DNA from: a virus
DNA: 36,549 nt
IMG/VR virus record: IMGVR_UViG_3300036851_000503
Span: 1-36,549 of that record
Direction: 5' to 3' (one strand)
Shown: in pieces, positions 7,643-16,799 of the stretch
Numbering within the stretch: position 1 is the first letter of the stretch
Layout: each line of letters starts with the position of its first letter
Position numbers and translations under genes: made by a program
Notes under the pieces: generated by a model
Seen by the model: the letters and a program-made list of their open reading frames with translations, nothing else
Told to the model about the DNA's origin: nothing
Databases searched by the model: none

Positions 7643-9553
7643 TTAAAGTTTAATAAAAACATTCATAAAGGTTGTTGGTTGAAGCAAATCAATTCTATCT
7701 ACACCTTCAGAATTTATAGCTGTAGTTCCAGTAATAGTATTATTTGCCGTGCTTGGATAGGTACCACCATTTTGTAAAGAGTCTGCTCCTCCTCCTGATC
7801 TCCATATATCATTTTGATCTGAAGTAAATGTATGCAGATGATTGGGTACTTCCGAAGTAGTGCTTGTTCCTTGTGTTCCCCCCAGTGCATTCTGAATAGT
7901 ATTAGTACCCGTTGCATCCTGAGTGAAAGTTATGGGAGTTCCACCGGTTGCGTCATCTAGTGTAGCTGCTAATTGTAAATGAGTACTATCTACCACAATC
8001 GCATAATAAACTACATTATTAAATAACCCAGTAGGCAAAGTCCCAGTAGTACTTAAAACAACAGGATTTCCTGTTTCATAGGTAGCAGTAGATGAAACCA
8101 ATAAATTTGTAACAGAAGAAGTAGTAAAAGTTAGGGACACAATGCTTGCATTTAATGCAGCAATTACGCGGCCATTACTATAATTTAAATTCATTGTTTT
8201 ATTAGCTATATAATCAGCATATGCTGATGCGCCTTTTGCGGAACTGATATCCAAAAATTGCTCAGGAATGTTATTCCACAGTAAATTATAAAGTTGCCAT
8301 GTAGAACTATTATTTATTATGGCAGTAGATGTTCTTGCGCCAATGGAATTCCCGTTAGCTGCAATCCATCCAAAAGGCGTAAAAGTATTATAACTCATTC
8401 TTATATCGCCAGTCTTGGGTGAGTTAATTATTGAATCTACCTCATCGTAAGTCTGAAAAGAATTTGCAGGAATTTCTTTACTTAAATAAATAGAAGGTAA
8501 TGCAAAATTAATATTAAATGTAACACCTGTGGGAACAGATAATACTAAATAAAGTGCATCATCCCCCGTATTTGGATTGACAGTAATTCCACTGGCGCTC
8601 GGAAACGCACTCGTCCATGTGAATTTTTTCCATGTGGGTGTTAAATTAAAAATCTTTGGAAACAATACGGTGGGAGCGGCTGTTCCACTTCCAGGAAATT
8701 GATAAATACCAACTGCTATTTGATTATTAGGACTTCCACCTACCATTTGAGCTTCTATCGTAAATGTAAATAATACTTGTTCTAAATTCTTTATATTAAG
8801 AACAATTGGCCATTGATAATATTTAAATGTTTCACCTGAGGTTTGTGGAGCAGTACATTGATGATTTACATAATACTGAGGAGTAACATCTGCATTAGTA
8901 GTGCTCAAGGGATTAAAAGGCACTATTCCAGCAGTAAATTTTTTAAAAGAAACTGTTTCAACGGCTCCTGTTACAGCTTTAAAAAATTGCATATTAGGCA
9001 TACTAAAACCATCAGAAGCGCTTGGACACAAACCACCCAATGCAACAGTACTCGTTGTATTGGTTAAATCAAAAGTAATTTCAGATTGATTGGAAGCATA
9101 TACAGAGCCTGTGGGACCTGCTCTCCAAAATCCATTATTCACAATGAGATTTTTTAATACATCATTTGCAGTTCCCGCAGTTTCTGCATGAGGATCAAAT
9201 GGCCAGTTTTCACGTGTAAATTGTCTTTGTTCTTCTGAGCTATCGACAGTGATATAATAAGGTTCTCTTACTGTATTATCAGATTCGTTCCATGGAAAAT
9301 AAAATGGTAATACATCTGCTCCAAATTCATTTATTACAGTTCCTGACCCGGAAAGTGTAAGTGGATTTGGGAGTGCCAAATAAGTATAAGCCCCTGGAAC
9401 GCCAGATTGATAATACCAATTCTTAAGAACAGTTCTCGCATTATCTCTATAGCAAGTAACAATACCAGCGGCTAATGCTTCTCCTGTATCCTTATCCACG
9501 AGATATTGCTGCAGATCAACTGTAGTGACTAATAAGTTCTCTTGTATTGGCAT
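7643..9553 (-). CDS. Tail-collar-domain fibre protein, 636 aa
   Basis: ATG 9553 with a nearby purine-rich site (CCAAGGATGG). Residues 1-130 form an N-terminal domain often seen in phage tail proteins (LQQYLVDKDTGEALAAGIVT). The middle is a beta-rich domain (about 140-380). A phage tail collar domain begins near residue 387 (GDIRMSYNTFTPFGWIAANG). It is followed by an inserted beta domain (about 470-557, with GTLPTGLFNNVVYYAIVVDS) and a C-terminal His-rich tip (EVPNHLHTF ... DLLQPTTFMNVFIKL) typical of collar fibres. It probably binds the receptor at the tail tip. Confidence 0.8.
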   Translation of the reverse strand: MPIQENLLVTTVDLQQYLVDKDTGEALAAGIVTCYRDNARTVLKNWYYQSGVPGAYTYLALPNPLTLSGSGTVINEFGADVLPFYFPWNESDNTVREPYYITVDSSEEQRQFTRENWPFDPHAETAGTANDVLKNLIVNNGFWRAGPTGSVYASNQSEITFDLTNTTSTVALGGLCPSASDGFSMPNMQFFKAVTGAVETVSFKKFTAGIVPFNPLSTTNADVTPQYYVNHQCTAPQTSGETFKYYQWPIVLNIKNLEQVLFTFTIEAQMVGGSPNNQIAVGIYQFPGSGTAAPTVLFPKIFNLTPTWKKFTWTSAFPSASGITVNPNTGDDALYLVLSVPTGVTFNINFALPSIYLSKEIPANSFQTYDEVDSIINSPKTGDIRMSYNTFTPFGWIAANGNSIGARTSTAIINNSSTWQLYNLLWNNIPEQFLDISSAKGASAYADYIANKTMNLNYSNGRVIAALNASIVSLTFTTSSVTNLLVSSTATYETGNPVVLSTTGTLPTGLFNNVVYYAIVVDSTHLQLAATLDDATGGTPITFTQDATGTNTIQNALGGTQGTSTTSEVPNHLHTFTSDQNDIWRSGGGADSLQNGGTYPSTANNTITGTTAINSEGVDRIDLLQPTTFMNVFIKL

Positions 9554-9579
9554 TTTACCATCCTTGGTAAATTAAAATT

Positions 9580-11076
9580 TTATTTAAATATTTCTTTATA
9601 AGCTCTAGGAATTTCTCCTAATCCGGTCAATCCCAATCCCGTCATTCCTGCATATTTAAATCCTTTTTTAAGAACTCCAGGAGGAGCGCTTTCTTTTAAT
9701 CTCTGTATATTAAGATTTTTAATAGAATCTACAAGTGGATTATTTAAAGGAATTTTATTTTTTTCCGCAGCACCACCTATATCAGATATTAATTTATCTG
9801 GATCGACTCCTAGAACTTTTCCAGCTGTTTTTGAAAGAATATTTCTTAATAATTCAGTACTTTTTAATGGATGCAAGTATTGATTATAAATTTGATTTAC
9901 TTTTTGAAAAGCTGGAAGTGCTTGACCAGTTGGATCTTTTGAAAAATGATCTTCTAACATTTGCCCAGTAATATTTCTAGCTTGTTTACTTGCATATATT
10001 CTATCTGATCCCCCTACTGAAGCAGGATCAGTTCTAAATATATCATTTCCTAATTGGCGATGAAGTTTCCATAGATTATTACCGCTGCCAACCTTAGTTG
10101 GATCTTCCATAAGTTTAGAATGCAGAGCTTGGGAATTTTTAGATAATCCTTCCCTAATATCTTCTGGAAATATTGATTGTGGGGATGAAGAAGGGTCATT
10201 ATCAAATAATTCAGGATGAGTTAATTTTAATGAATCTTTATTAGCATCATAAAATCTTTGAACTTCTTGGGGCTTAAATATTCCTCCAAACATTCCTTTA
10301 GAAGGATCAGCATTTGCTAGAGATTCTTTAGTTAAATAAGGATAAACATCTACACTACTCTTATCTCCACTCAAATAAGGTTTCAATGGTTTTAATGCAT
10401 TATTTTTAGCATCATTAGCATTATCATAAAAATCTGGAATATCTTTTTCGACCAACGCATTTGAAATAGCTTGAGATCTTGGAATTCCTTTTAAAGTCTT
10501 TGATCCAAATGGAATAGACTGTTTAAATTTTGGAGAAGAAATCTCAGCACCAATTTCAGAACCAACTTCAGGACCAGCAGTTTCTGCAACACTTCCTGCG
10601 CCTCCTAATAAACCTAATGCGTAAGGAGAAACAGTTGCAACGGCTTTTTCTATTCCTTGATTTACAGGATCTTGTGAAACACCTAATTTCTGAGAAATGG
10701 GATAATTTTCAATAGGATTTGCAACTCTTTGTGCTAATTTATTTAATCCAGTACCCAGTCCTGCTACTTCTGGATATGCGGGAGAGTGAAACATGCTTTG
10801 CAGGCCTTTCCCAATTCCACCTGCAATATCCGTTAAAGTTTGCCCTATAGTAGGTTGTTGTGCTCCTGGATCCATACTATAGGTCAAGGCTTGCATTATT
10901 GTATTTGGATTGGCTTGTGCATCTTCTCTTTGTGCCATTTGGGTAAATGCATTTATTGAACCATTGTTAGAAGCAGGAATATTTGATTTTATCGGATTGG
11001 CAGTTGCAACAGATCCATTACCTTCTTGAGAGGCCATATGCATAAAAGCATTTAATGAATTAAAAGCGAGTGCCAT
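9580..11076 (-). CDS. DNA ejection / internal virion protein, 498 aa
   Basis: ATG 11076; the stop of the upstream gene lies 4 bases before. The N-terminus is polar with repeated AFMHMASQEG/AFTQMAQRED units, followed by a Gly/Ala-rich amphipathic segment (about 145-185) that could insert into membrane, and a long helical C-terminal part ending near a second Gly-rich stretch. Position (after gp4- and gp10-like genes) and composition match the ejection proteins (gp7, gp20, gp16) of P22-type phages, which pass DNA through the envelope. The one-to-one match is not certain. Confidence 0.6.
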   Translation of the reverse strand: MALAFNSLNAFMHMASQEGNGSVATANPIKSNIPASNNGSINAFTQMAQREDAQANPNTIMQALTYSMDPGAQQPTIGQTLTDIAGGIGKGLQSMFHSPAYPEVAGLGTGLNKLAQRVANPIENYPISQKLGVSQDPVNQGIEKAVATVSPYALGLLGGAGSVAETAGPEVGSEIGAEISSPKFKQSIPFGSKTLKGIPRSQAISNALVEKDIPDFYDNANDAKNNALKPLKPYLSGDKSSVDVYPYLTKESLANADPSKGMFGGIFKPQEVQRFYDANKDSLKLTHPELFDNDPSSSPQSIFPEDIREGLSKNSQALHSKLMEDPTKVGSGNNLWKLHRQLGNDIFRTDPASVGGSDRIYASKQARNITGQMLEDHFSKDPTGQALPAFQKVNQIYNQYLHPLKSTELLRNILSKTAGKVLGVDPDKLISDIGGAAEKNKIPLNNPLVDSIKNLNIQRLKESAPPGVLKKGFKYAGMTGLGLTGLGEIPRAYKEIFK

Positions 11077-11079
11077 TTT

Positions 11080-12186
11080 TTATGTCAATCCTTTCATGTA
11101 TAAATTATGAGCGTACTGAGCACGTTGTGACGGGGTTAATTTCAGCCAAGGTATTTTATTTCCTTTGTTACTCATATACTCTTTTCTTGCATTATCATAT
11201 GCTCCTTGTAATGCAGACGCATCCGATCCTGGTATGTAAGACGGAACACCAGAATTTTGTGGAACTGCATTATTGGTTGGAATAGGAGCACTTGGATTCT
11301 GTGCAGGATTTAAAAGCTGTCCCGTTGCTGATTTTCTTGCAATATTTTGACGACTTTCCAGCATTTTTTTAAGCTGCGGAATCATCTGATCAATTGTAGA
11401 TCCAGTATTTTTTCCGCTGATTGTGCGCGTTAAAAAATCTCCAGGAATTCCAGCTTGTCGTGCTAATTGAATAGCTGCATTTTCTTTTTCATTATAAGCG
11501 AGAGCTGCAGGATTACCTTCGACATGTGATTGTAACCATCCCATGGGACCCCCATATTGCTGAGCACTTTGTGCTAATCCTGGCAACATAGGAATTAAAT
11601 TTTGCAATGCCCCGGCTTGTGCACTTTGCTGATGCCCAACTCCAGGATGAGTTTGGCCAGCCATTTGAGCGCGCATATGTTGTACTATCTGTTGATTAGT
11701 ACCCACTTGAGTGCCGCCATTTTGCATGGTTGGTGCAGATCCTGGATAAGATACGGGTTGATTATTTTGGCCACCCATAGCCGGGATACCACCACCAGGC
11801 ACTCCTGATTTTTGAATATTGTTTAACATATTTTGTGCAAAAGCAGCAGAAAATGGATCTTTTGAGGTCATCAAACTCTGTATGTCATTAGCATATGTTG
11901 GATTATAAATTATATGCTGTGCCAATTGCGCTTCCACGGGTGCTTCTTTTGCAAAAATCTGAGATTGTTGTTGTGCAGGCATAAAATTAGTTTTAATACC
12001 GGCTTGTTTTGAAGCTTGAATGGCCTGGACTAATTTTTGATTAGCAAGTCCATGGGCTACGCGAGCTTGAGCTGCTTGCTGCATAAGCTGCATAACTCCG
12101 GCACCCAAATTTTGCATATTAACACCCGCCGCTCCTCCTGATTGCATAGGATTAAGCAGTGGAGATTGTGCCATTGTAAAACCCAT
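11080..12186 (-). CDS. Gln/Ala-rich ejection-type virion protein, 368 aa
   Basis: ATG 12186 with AGGAG nearby. The product is very rich in Gln, Ala, Asn, Met and Pro, with a helical N-terminal half (MQLMQQAAQARVAHGLANQ) and a flexible centre, as in the ejection proteins of P22-like phages. It lies between two other proteins of the same character. No cysteine-based or catalytic motif is visible. Internal virion role inferred from position and composition. Confidence 0.6.
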   Translation of the reverse strand: MGFTMAQSPLLNPMQSGGAAGVNMQNLGAGVMQLMQQAAQARVAHGLANQKLVQAIQASKQAGIKTNFMPAQQQSQIFAKEAPVEAQLAQHIIYNPTYANDIQSLMTSKDPFSAAFAQNMLNNIQKSGVPGGGIPAMGGQNNQPVSYPGSAPTMQNGGTQVGTNQQIVQHMRAQMAGQTHPGVGHQQSAQAGALQNLIPMLPGLAQSAQQYGGPMGWLQSHVEGNPAALAYNEKENAAIQLARQAGIPGDFLTRTISGKNTGSTIDQMIPQLKKMLESRQNIARKSATGQLLNPAQNPSAPIPTNNAVPQNSGVPSYIPGSDASALQGAYDNARKEYMSNKGNKIPWLKLTPSQRAQYAHNLYMKGLT

Positions 12187-12195
12187 TTTATTCTC

Positions 12196-12837
12196 CTATA
12201 AACCACTAAAGGCAGCTAAATCTCCGATCCCACCCGCAATATTGCTAAATATTGAACCTTGATTTTGGTTTTGATTAGCTTGACCGGCATATGCCATTTG
12301 AGCTTGATTAGCTAATGCTTGAGAGATGTTATTAGCAGCTCCCATGCCTGCTTGCAAACCACCCTGATACATTCCTTGCTCACCTTGTAATCCTTGTCCA
12401 TACATTCCCATTGCATGATTAAGATAATTGTAATAATCCTGATTTGCCATACCTGTGGCAACGCCCATGTTTTCTTGTTGTCCCATTGGGGACCCGGCCA
12501 TTCCACCTGCTGCTGCACCTTGATTAGCTCCCATTAGAGCTTGATGAAGCGCAAATTGGAATCCAGGAGATTGATGATAACTCGATCCAATTTGATTAAG
12601 TACACCGCCTGGATTAGATAAAAGACTGCCATATTGTCCCTGAAGATTTTGACCAGCTTGTTGTCCCATTTGATTATAAGGATTCAAATACTGCTGATTA
12701 ACTCCCGATATTTGATTTAAATAAGGCATTCCTGCAGACGCAGGATTTTGTGATGGATCAAACATTCCCATCAAACCCGCACCTAAACCGCCAACTCCTG
12801 CGGCTTCTCCCATGTGATTCCAAGGCAATCCAGCCAT
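12196..12837 (-). CDS. Gly/Gln/Met-rich ejection-type virion protein, 213 aa
   Basis: ATG 12837 preceded by AAAGGAATAGGTT. Low-complexity Gly-Ala-Gln-Met-Asn sequence (QMGQQAGQNLQGQYGSLLSN) with short hydrophobic patches and a final amphipathic helix. It resembles the small ejection protein that precedes the larger two in podovirus operons. Likely packaged in the head and delivered with DNA; inference from context. Confidence 0.6.
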   Translation of the reverse strand: MAGLPWNHMGEAAGVGGLGAGLMGMFDPSQNPASAGMPYLNQISGVNQQYLNPYNQMGQQAGQNLQGQYGSLLSNPGGVLNQIGSSYHQSPGFQFALHQALMGANQGAAAGGMAGSPMGQQENMGVATGMANQDYYNYLNHAMGMYGQGLQGEQGMYQGGLQAGMGAANNISQALANQAQMAYAGQANQNQNQGSIFSNIAGGIGDLAAFSGL

Positions 12838-12848
12838 AACCTATTCCT

Positions 12849-13229
12849 TTAGGTAAGTGTGAACGTCTTCCATGACGCACTTGTAACATTTGATGATGGA
12901 TCATCAGTATTTTGAAAAACTATTATAAACATTTTTGGTACATTATTCGTAGTATCATATACCATTTTACCTGCAATATTTGGTAATAATCCCAATGGTT
13001 TTAAATTACTTCCCAATGCAGTATAAGGCGCTTCTATAGTGTCCAAATCACTTTCTGGCAATTGAGGAATTTGTATACCCTCATTTGTAAAATTCTTTTG
13101 CAGTCCTTGAAATACTGAACTTAATCCTAATCTCCAGTTTTCAGTAAAGTTTCCATTTTTATCCACGGTTGGCGTCCCACGTGGGAAATCTGGAAATATA
13201 GATTGTCTTTGTTTTATTTGTGTAACCAT
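12849..13229 (-). CDS. Small virion-associated protein, 126 aa
   Basis: ATG 13229 with TAGGAGCC upstream, directly after the parS-like palindrome. The N-terminus has an FPDFPRGTPTVDKNGNFTENW segment interrupted by conserved-looking Pro and Gly, then a helix and a beta-rich C-terminal half ending SASWKTFTLT. Proteins like this sit between the tail hub and ejection genes of P22-like phages. Role uncertain (tail accessory or head assembly). Confidence 0.55.
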   Translation of the reverse strand: MVTQIKQRQSIFPDFPRGTPTVDKNGNFTENWRLGLSSVFQGLQKNFTNEGIQIPQLPESDLDTIEAPYTALGSNLKPLGLLPNIAGKMVYDTTNNVPKMFIIVFQNTDDPSSNVTSASWKTFTLT

Positions 13230-13241
13230 CCATGGCTCCTA

Positions 13242-13257
13242 TGTTCCACGTGGAACA
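13242..13257. other. parS: parS-like ParB-binding palindrome
   Basis: TGTTCCACGTGGAACA is a perfect 16-bp palindrome, extended to 18 bp by A13241 and T13258. It equals the chromosomal parS consensus recognised by ParB (TGTTNCACGTGNAACA type, the form known from pseudomonads). It lies in the 28-bp gap between the gp10-like gene and the next ribosome-binding site. A degenerate second CACGTG site at 13173-13188 matches 12 of 16 positions. Function in this phage is inferred. Confidence 0.7.
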
Positions 13258-15189
13258 TTAAATTCTTATATTTGCAATACCATCTGTGCAAACAAAACGT
13301 CCAATACCCCAAAATCTGAACTGACATACTGCATCATTTGCAATTCCCAATTGCCACCACATCAATCTATTTTTACGCTTCCCAATAGGATTTAATTCAT
13401 AGGAAGCATAAGAACTAAAAGATGCTCCCCCGTCATATGAGATCGATAAATCAACACGTGGCACTGATTGAATATAAGAAGGAGGGTCAGGGTTAGGCGC
13501 AAGTTGTTCTTCAATTATAACTACGGTATCTTCTTCATCTTCAGTGATCAGAACATCAAATTCTTCAGTTAGCAATCCTATTTGAAATCCAGGTAAAGGG
13601 TCTGCTTGTTGTAATTGATAATCAGTAAAGCCGGTTTCAATCGTAAAACCAACATCATTAAAGATAAAATAATCTTGAGAGGGCAAACGAATATTATCAC
13701 ACACTCTAATACGCGGTATCTCGACTGTTTCTACGGTACCATTAGGAAGAACATTATCGTAAGTAGTAAATATTGTATCGAAAACGAAAAGATTCCCATT
13801 ATCTTTTGTAATGGAGAAATATTGATTATTAAACCAAACTACTTGTCCCATAATATAATAGTTCATATTATGATCAGATGCATTGAATATTTGCTTCGTA
13901 TTAAAATCTACAACGAATGAAATATTATCTTCGTAGAAATTTAAATGATAAAAAAGATGACCGTTTTTCCGATATAAAAATCCTTGCGCCGATTGTGGAT
14001 TATCGATTTCTGATAACTGATAATCAATCCCATCTGTAGTTATTTTCTCTGGCATTCCGCCTGTAGTATACATGATCACAGGTCCTGATTTTTCATTACG
14101 TGCAAGCCAGACAACAACCTCATCCATTGAAGCAACCGTTGCTGGATTTAAACATCCATAGTCTATCGAGGACTGATTCTGTCGTTGATAGGGAAATAAT
14201 TGAGCGCCTGTATCATACCAAAACTCAGTAACGGTTTCCCCCATTACAAGAATCATATTACCTTTGCTTGGGAATCTTACAACAGCCTGTGTATTGTCGG
14301 GTTTAGTTTCCAAAAGACCTACAGTTTGTGCAATATCAAACCACAAAAATCCATTATTCTGAGATGATAATCGCCATGTGTTATTTGCAGGAGGAGAGTA
14401 GAAAGTATCATCACTTGCTGCAGCTAAAAAATAGGTATCATGAAAATTTATATAACCCGGGGTAAAAAGCGTATCTATGATAAAGAAATTGCTTTCAACG
14501 ACAACTTGCCAAATCCCTACTGTAATAGGAAAAGTAACCGCTGTATCATTATTGATATCGGGAATACTAAGTGCTAACTGAAAAGTAGTTTCATCAGTTG
14601 TACTATCGTAATTAAGATTAAAAATATAATAAGTGGTTTCATCATTAAGACCCGTTGGCAAGCTGGCACCTGATAATGTAATAGGCTCTCCTTCTGCAAA
14701 AAGATATTGTCCAGTAATGGTAATAGTATTGGCAACCGAAGCATCCCAATCAAAAGTTCCAACGGAAAGATTCGGATCATACAAATAAAGCGCACTATTA
14801 TCTGATATTAATATCTGTGGTTTATTATTCTCAGAAATATAAACAACTCCATTGGAAGTTTGAAGCTGCCCTAATTGACTAACTAGAGGTGCTAATACTT
14901 TTTGCTGTTGATGATCATACTGAAGAGTTATTTTATAAACCGTGGAATCAAAAACACCAATAATAGAATTAAGTTTTACTGATTCATAAAGGCCGCGCCC
15001 TTCCATTGCATTTTGAAATGCCGTCGATTCAACCCCTATTTTATATCCAGGATAAGGAACTAGCCATCCATCTGAAATAGTCATATTATAAGTCTTCTGA
15101 CTATCCATTTTCTCGTATAAACCAAATACACTTGAGCCTACCATTTTCAAGGGAACTTGCTTTGTATTTTGTCCGCGTTTTACTGGCAT
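13258..15189 (-). CDS. P22 gp10-like packaged-DNA stabilisation / tail hub protein, 643 aa
   Basis: ATG 15189. Residues 1-130 and 227-640 follow the pattern of the P22 gp10 tail hub: an N-terminal PVNM-like region (YNMTISDGWLVPYPGYK), beta-propeller-like repeats with ILVMGETVTEFWYDTGA, VVVWLARNEKSGPVIM and a C-terminal RLMWWQLG...FRFWGIGR block. It is about 170 residues longer than gp10. Part of the excess is an inserted beta domain at about 153-226 (GEPITLSGASLPTGLNDETT), which recurs in the collar fibre, and an acidic loop near 540-565. It probably plugs the portal after packaging and joins the tail. Confidence 0.75.
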   Translation of the reverse strand: MPVKRGQNTKQVPLKMVGSSVFGLYEKMDSQKTYNMTISDGWLVPYPGYKIGVESTAFQNAMEGRGLYESVKLNSIIGVFDSTVYKITLQYDHQQQKVLAPLVSQLGQLQTSNGVVYISENNKPQILISDNSALYLYDPNLSVGTFDWDASVANTITITGQYLFAEGEPITLSGASLPTGLNDETTYYIFNLNYDSTTDETTFQLALSIPDINNDTAVTFPITVGIWQVVVESNFFIIDTLFTPGYINFHDTYFLAAASDDTFYSPPANNTWRLSSQNNGFLWFDIAQTVGLLETKPDNTQAVVRFPSKGNMILVMGETVTEFWYDTGAQLFPYQRQNQSSIDYGCLNPATVASMDEVVVWLARNEKSGPVIMYTTGGMPEKITTDGIDYQLSEIDNPQSAQGFLYRKNGHLFYHLNFYEDNISFVVDFNTKQIFNASDHNMNYYIMGQVVWFNNQYFSITKDNGNLFVFDTIFTTYDNVLPNGTVETVEIPRIRVCDNIRLPSQDYFIFNDVGFTIETGFTDYQLQQADPLPGFQIGLLTEEFDVLITEDEEDTVVIIEEQLAPNPDPPSYIQSVPRVDLSISYDGGASFSSYASYELNPIGKRKNRLMWWQLGIANDAVCQFRFWGIGRFVCTDGIANIRI

Positions 15190-15192
15190 TTA

Positions 15193-15909
15193 TCACCCCG
15201 AAGTAGGAATATATCCGGTGAATATACCAATTGATTGTAAATTAACAGGTGAACTTCCTTTCGTGAGAACAGATACTTTCACATTAGTAAGGTCAGGGGG
15301 GGACATATACATTAATTTACGGCGATATGATTGTAATATAGCAAGCTGTCTATCCGTGAGAGATACACCATATTGAGTTGCCATATAATCAGCAAGAGAC
15401 CATCTTAAAAACTCTATATAAGAAGTGTCCACTGTTAATGAAAGATCAGTATTAAGATTTACATCAGCTAAAAAGAATTTTCCAAATATATTAAGTGGAT
15501 ATGCTTGATCTGGAATAAAATAGAGATATAGATCAATCCCACCTACTACACGCAGATAATCCCAATTAAAAGGAAGGGTAGTTATATTATTGACACGCGA
15601 TGATCCAAAGTAAGTCGTATGACTTTGTTTGCTCATTGCATATCGAACTTCCTGAAAATTGAAAGTAAGTGTATCAATTTCAGCACATCCTTCAATAAAA
15701 TACTTTTCCTGATTAGGAACGCATTCTATTTCCTGGTTGTAAGTATAATAAGGAATATATTCTGTTTGAATCTGCATAAAGTTCAGCAAATTATTCAAAA
15801 GCGTCAAACCTTTGTTAATTTGATAACCATCTGTTGACTGTAATTCAGGTGCGATTATTCCTGAAAGTTCCCAAGATTCATTGATCAGGGTGCGCGCTGT
15901 ATAGACCAT
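15193..15909 (-). CDS. P22 gp4-like head-completion / tail accessory factor, 238 aa
   Basis: ATG 15909 with GAGG 5 bases upstream is chosen over GTG 15915. A helical N-terminus (TARTLINESWELSGIIAP) followed by NKGLTLLNNLLNFMQIQTEYIPYY matches the layout of gp4-type proteins that bind the portal ring from below. A WSLADYMATQYGVSL helix and a second long helix (ILQSYRRKL) follow. Located between capsid and gp10-like genes as in P22. Somewhat longer than P22 gp4. Confidence 0.7.
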   Translation of the reverse strand: MVYTARTLINESWELSGIIAPELQSTDGYQINKGLTLLNNLLNFMQIQTEYIPYYTYNQEIECVPNQEKYFIEGCAEIDTLTFNFQEVRYAMSKQSHTTYFGSSRVNNITTLPFNWDYLRVVGGIDLYLYFIPDQAYPLNIFGKFFLADVNLNTDLSLTVDTSYIEFLRWSLADYMATQYGVSLTDRQLAILQSYRRKLMYMSPPDLTNVKVSVLTKGSSPVNLQSIGIFTGYIPTSG

Positions 15910-15957
15910 CGACACCTCATATGAAATGAGAGCCCTCTTTCGAAGGCCCTTAATTTT

Positions 15958-16782
15958 TTACAAGAAGAATGTAAAACCAGCAACGAGGACTGCAACTGCA
16001 TCGCCGGAGTTACTAACCTTGTAATCCACAGTAGGAGTAGAAACGCTACTAATAGTAGTGGGTTGTGCAAATACCATAACTTGATCACTTACAACAACTG
16101 ATGTAACTTGACCTGTGATTAATATTGCATCACCTACACCATTACCAGGTGTAAAATTCAAGGTACGACTTGCCGCTCCTGGAGTAAATGCAAAATTCAA
16201 TGCTACTGGCAAATTATTAACATTAGGAACAAATGCTCTTAAGTTAACAGCAGTGTATGTAGTTGCATTACCCGCAGTAATTGCAGTTGCAATAGGCGCA
16301 TCATATCTAAAGATACGTTCATGAGCTGTGCCTGCAACATTCATTAGCAAGAAATTTGAACTACCATTTGTAACTGCATAACCAATTAAACGTTGAGAAT
16401 CATAACCTGCCGGCATTAAAGGTGATGGCGCACTTCCAGATGCTAAATTTGCAAGCGTTGCAATCACACCAGTTGTTTGTTGAAAAGAAGAATCACCAAT
16501 CAAAAATACAGCATAGACTGAACTTGCTCCTAAGGAACCCGTATCCAATCCATTAACCCCAGTTGTAGTTGCATCTAATACTAAAGGGGACACTACATAA
16601 CCCCCTTCAAAATTTGTGTTTGTGCTACCAACTGTTAAATCCATTACATTGTTGCTATCACGTGCAATACCAGCACTAACATTAAGTTTTGTATTAGGCG
16701 TTGTTGCATCATTACTTACAGTTAAGCCGCTAATCCATAAAGTAGGAAGACTTGCCGCTTGATAACCTTGAATAATAGTCAT
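15958..16782 (-). CDS. Virion protein of unknown role, 274 aa
   Basis: ATG 16782 follows AGGGAGAATTAAA; the longer frame overlapping the capsid gene is not supported. The protein begins MTIIQGYQAASLPTLWISGL and consists of beta-rich Thr/Ser/Asn/Ala sequence throughout, with an FAFTPGAASRTLNFTPG strand pair, ending in FTFFL. It follows the major capsid gene by 17 bases. A head decoration or fibre-like surface protein fits position and composition; no family recognised. Confidence 0.6.
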   Translation of the reverse strand: MTIIQGYQAASLPTLWISGLTVSNDATTPNTKLNVSAGIARDSNNVMDLTVGSTNTNFEGGYVVSPLVLDATTTGVNGLDTGSLGASSVYAVFLIGDSSFQQTTGVIATLANLASGSAPSPLMPAGYDSQRLIGYAVTNGSSNFLLMNVAGTAHERIFRYDAPIATAITAGNATTYTAVNLRAFVPNVNNLPVALNFAFTPGAASRTLNFTPGNGVGDAILITGQVTSVVVSDQVMVFAQPTTISSVSTPTVDYKVSNSGDAVAVLVAGFTFFL

Positions 16783-16799
16783 TTTAATTCTCCCTACAA

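Noticed and set aside
9200-9230. CACGTG at about 9211 as another parS
   Set aside because: Only 11 of 16 positions match and it lies inside coding sequence.
8843-9971. Plus-strand frames over the collar fibre and ejection genes
   Set aside because: Antisense shadows without starts or plausible proteins.
13450-13470. CACGTG near 13457 as parS
   Set aside because: Only about 9 of 16 positions match.
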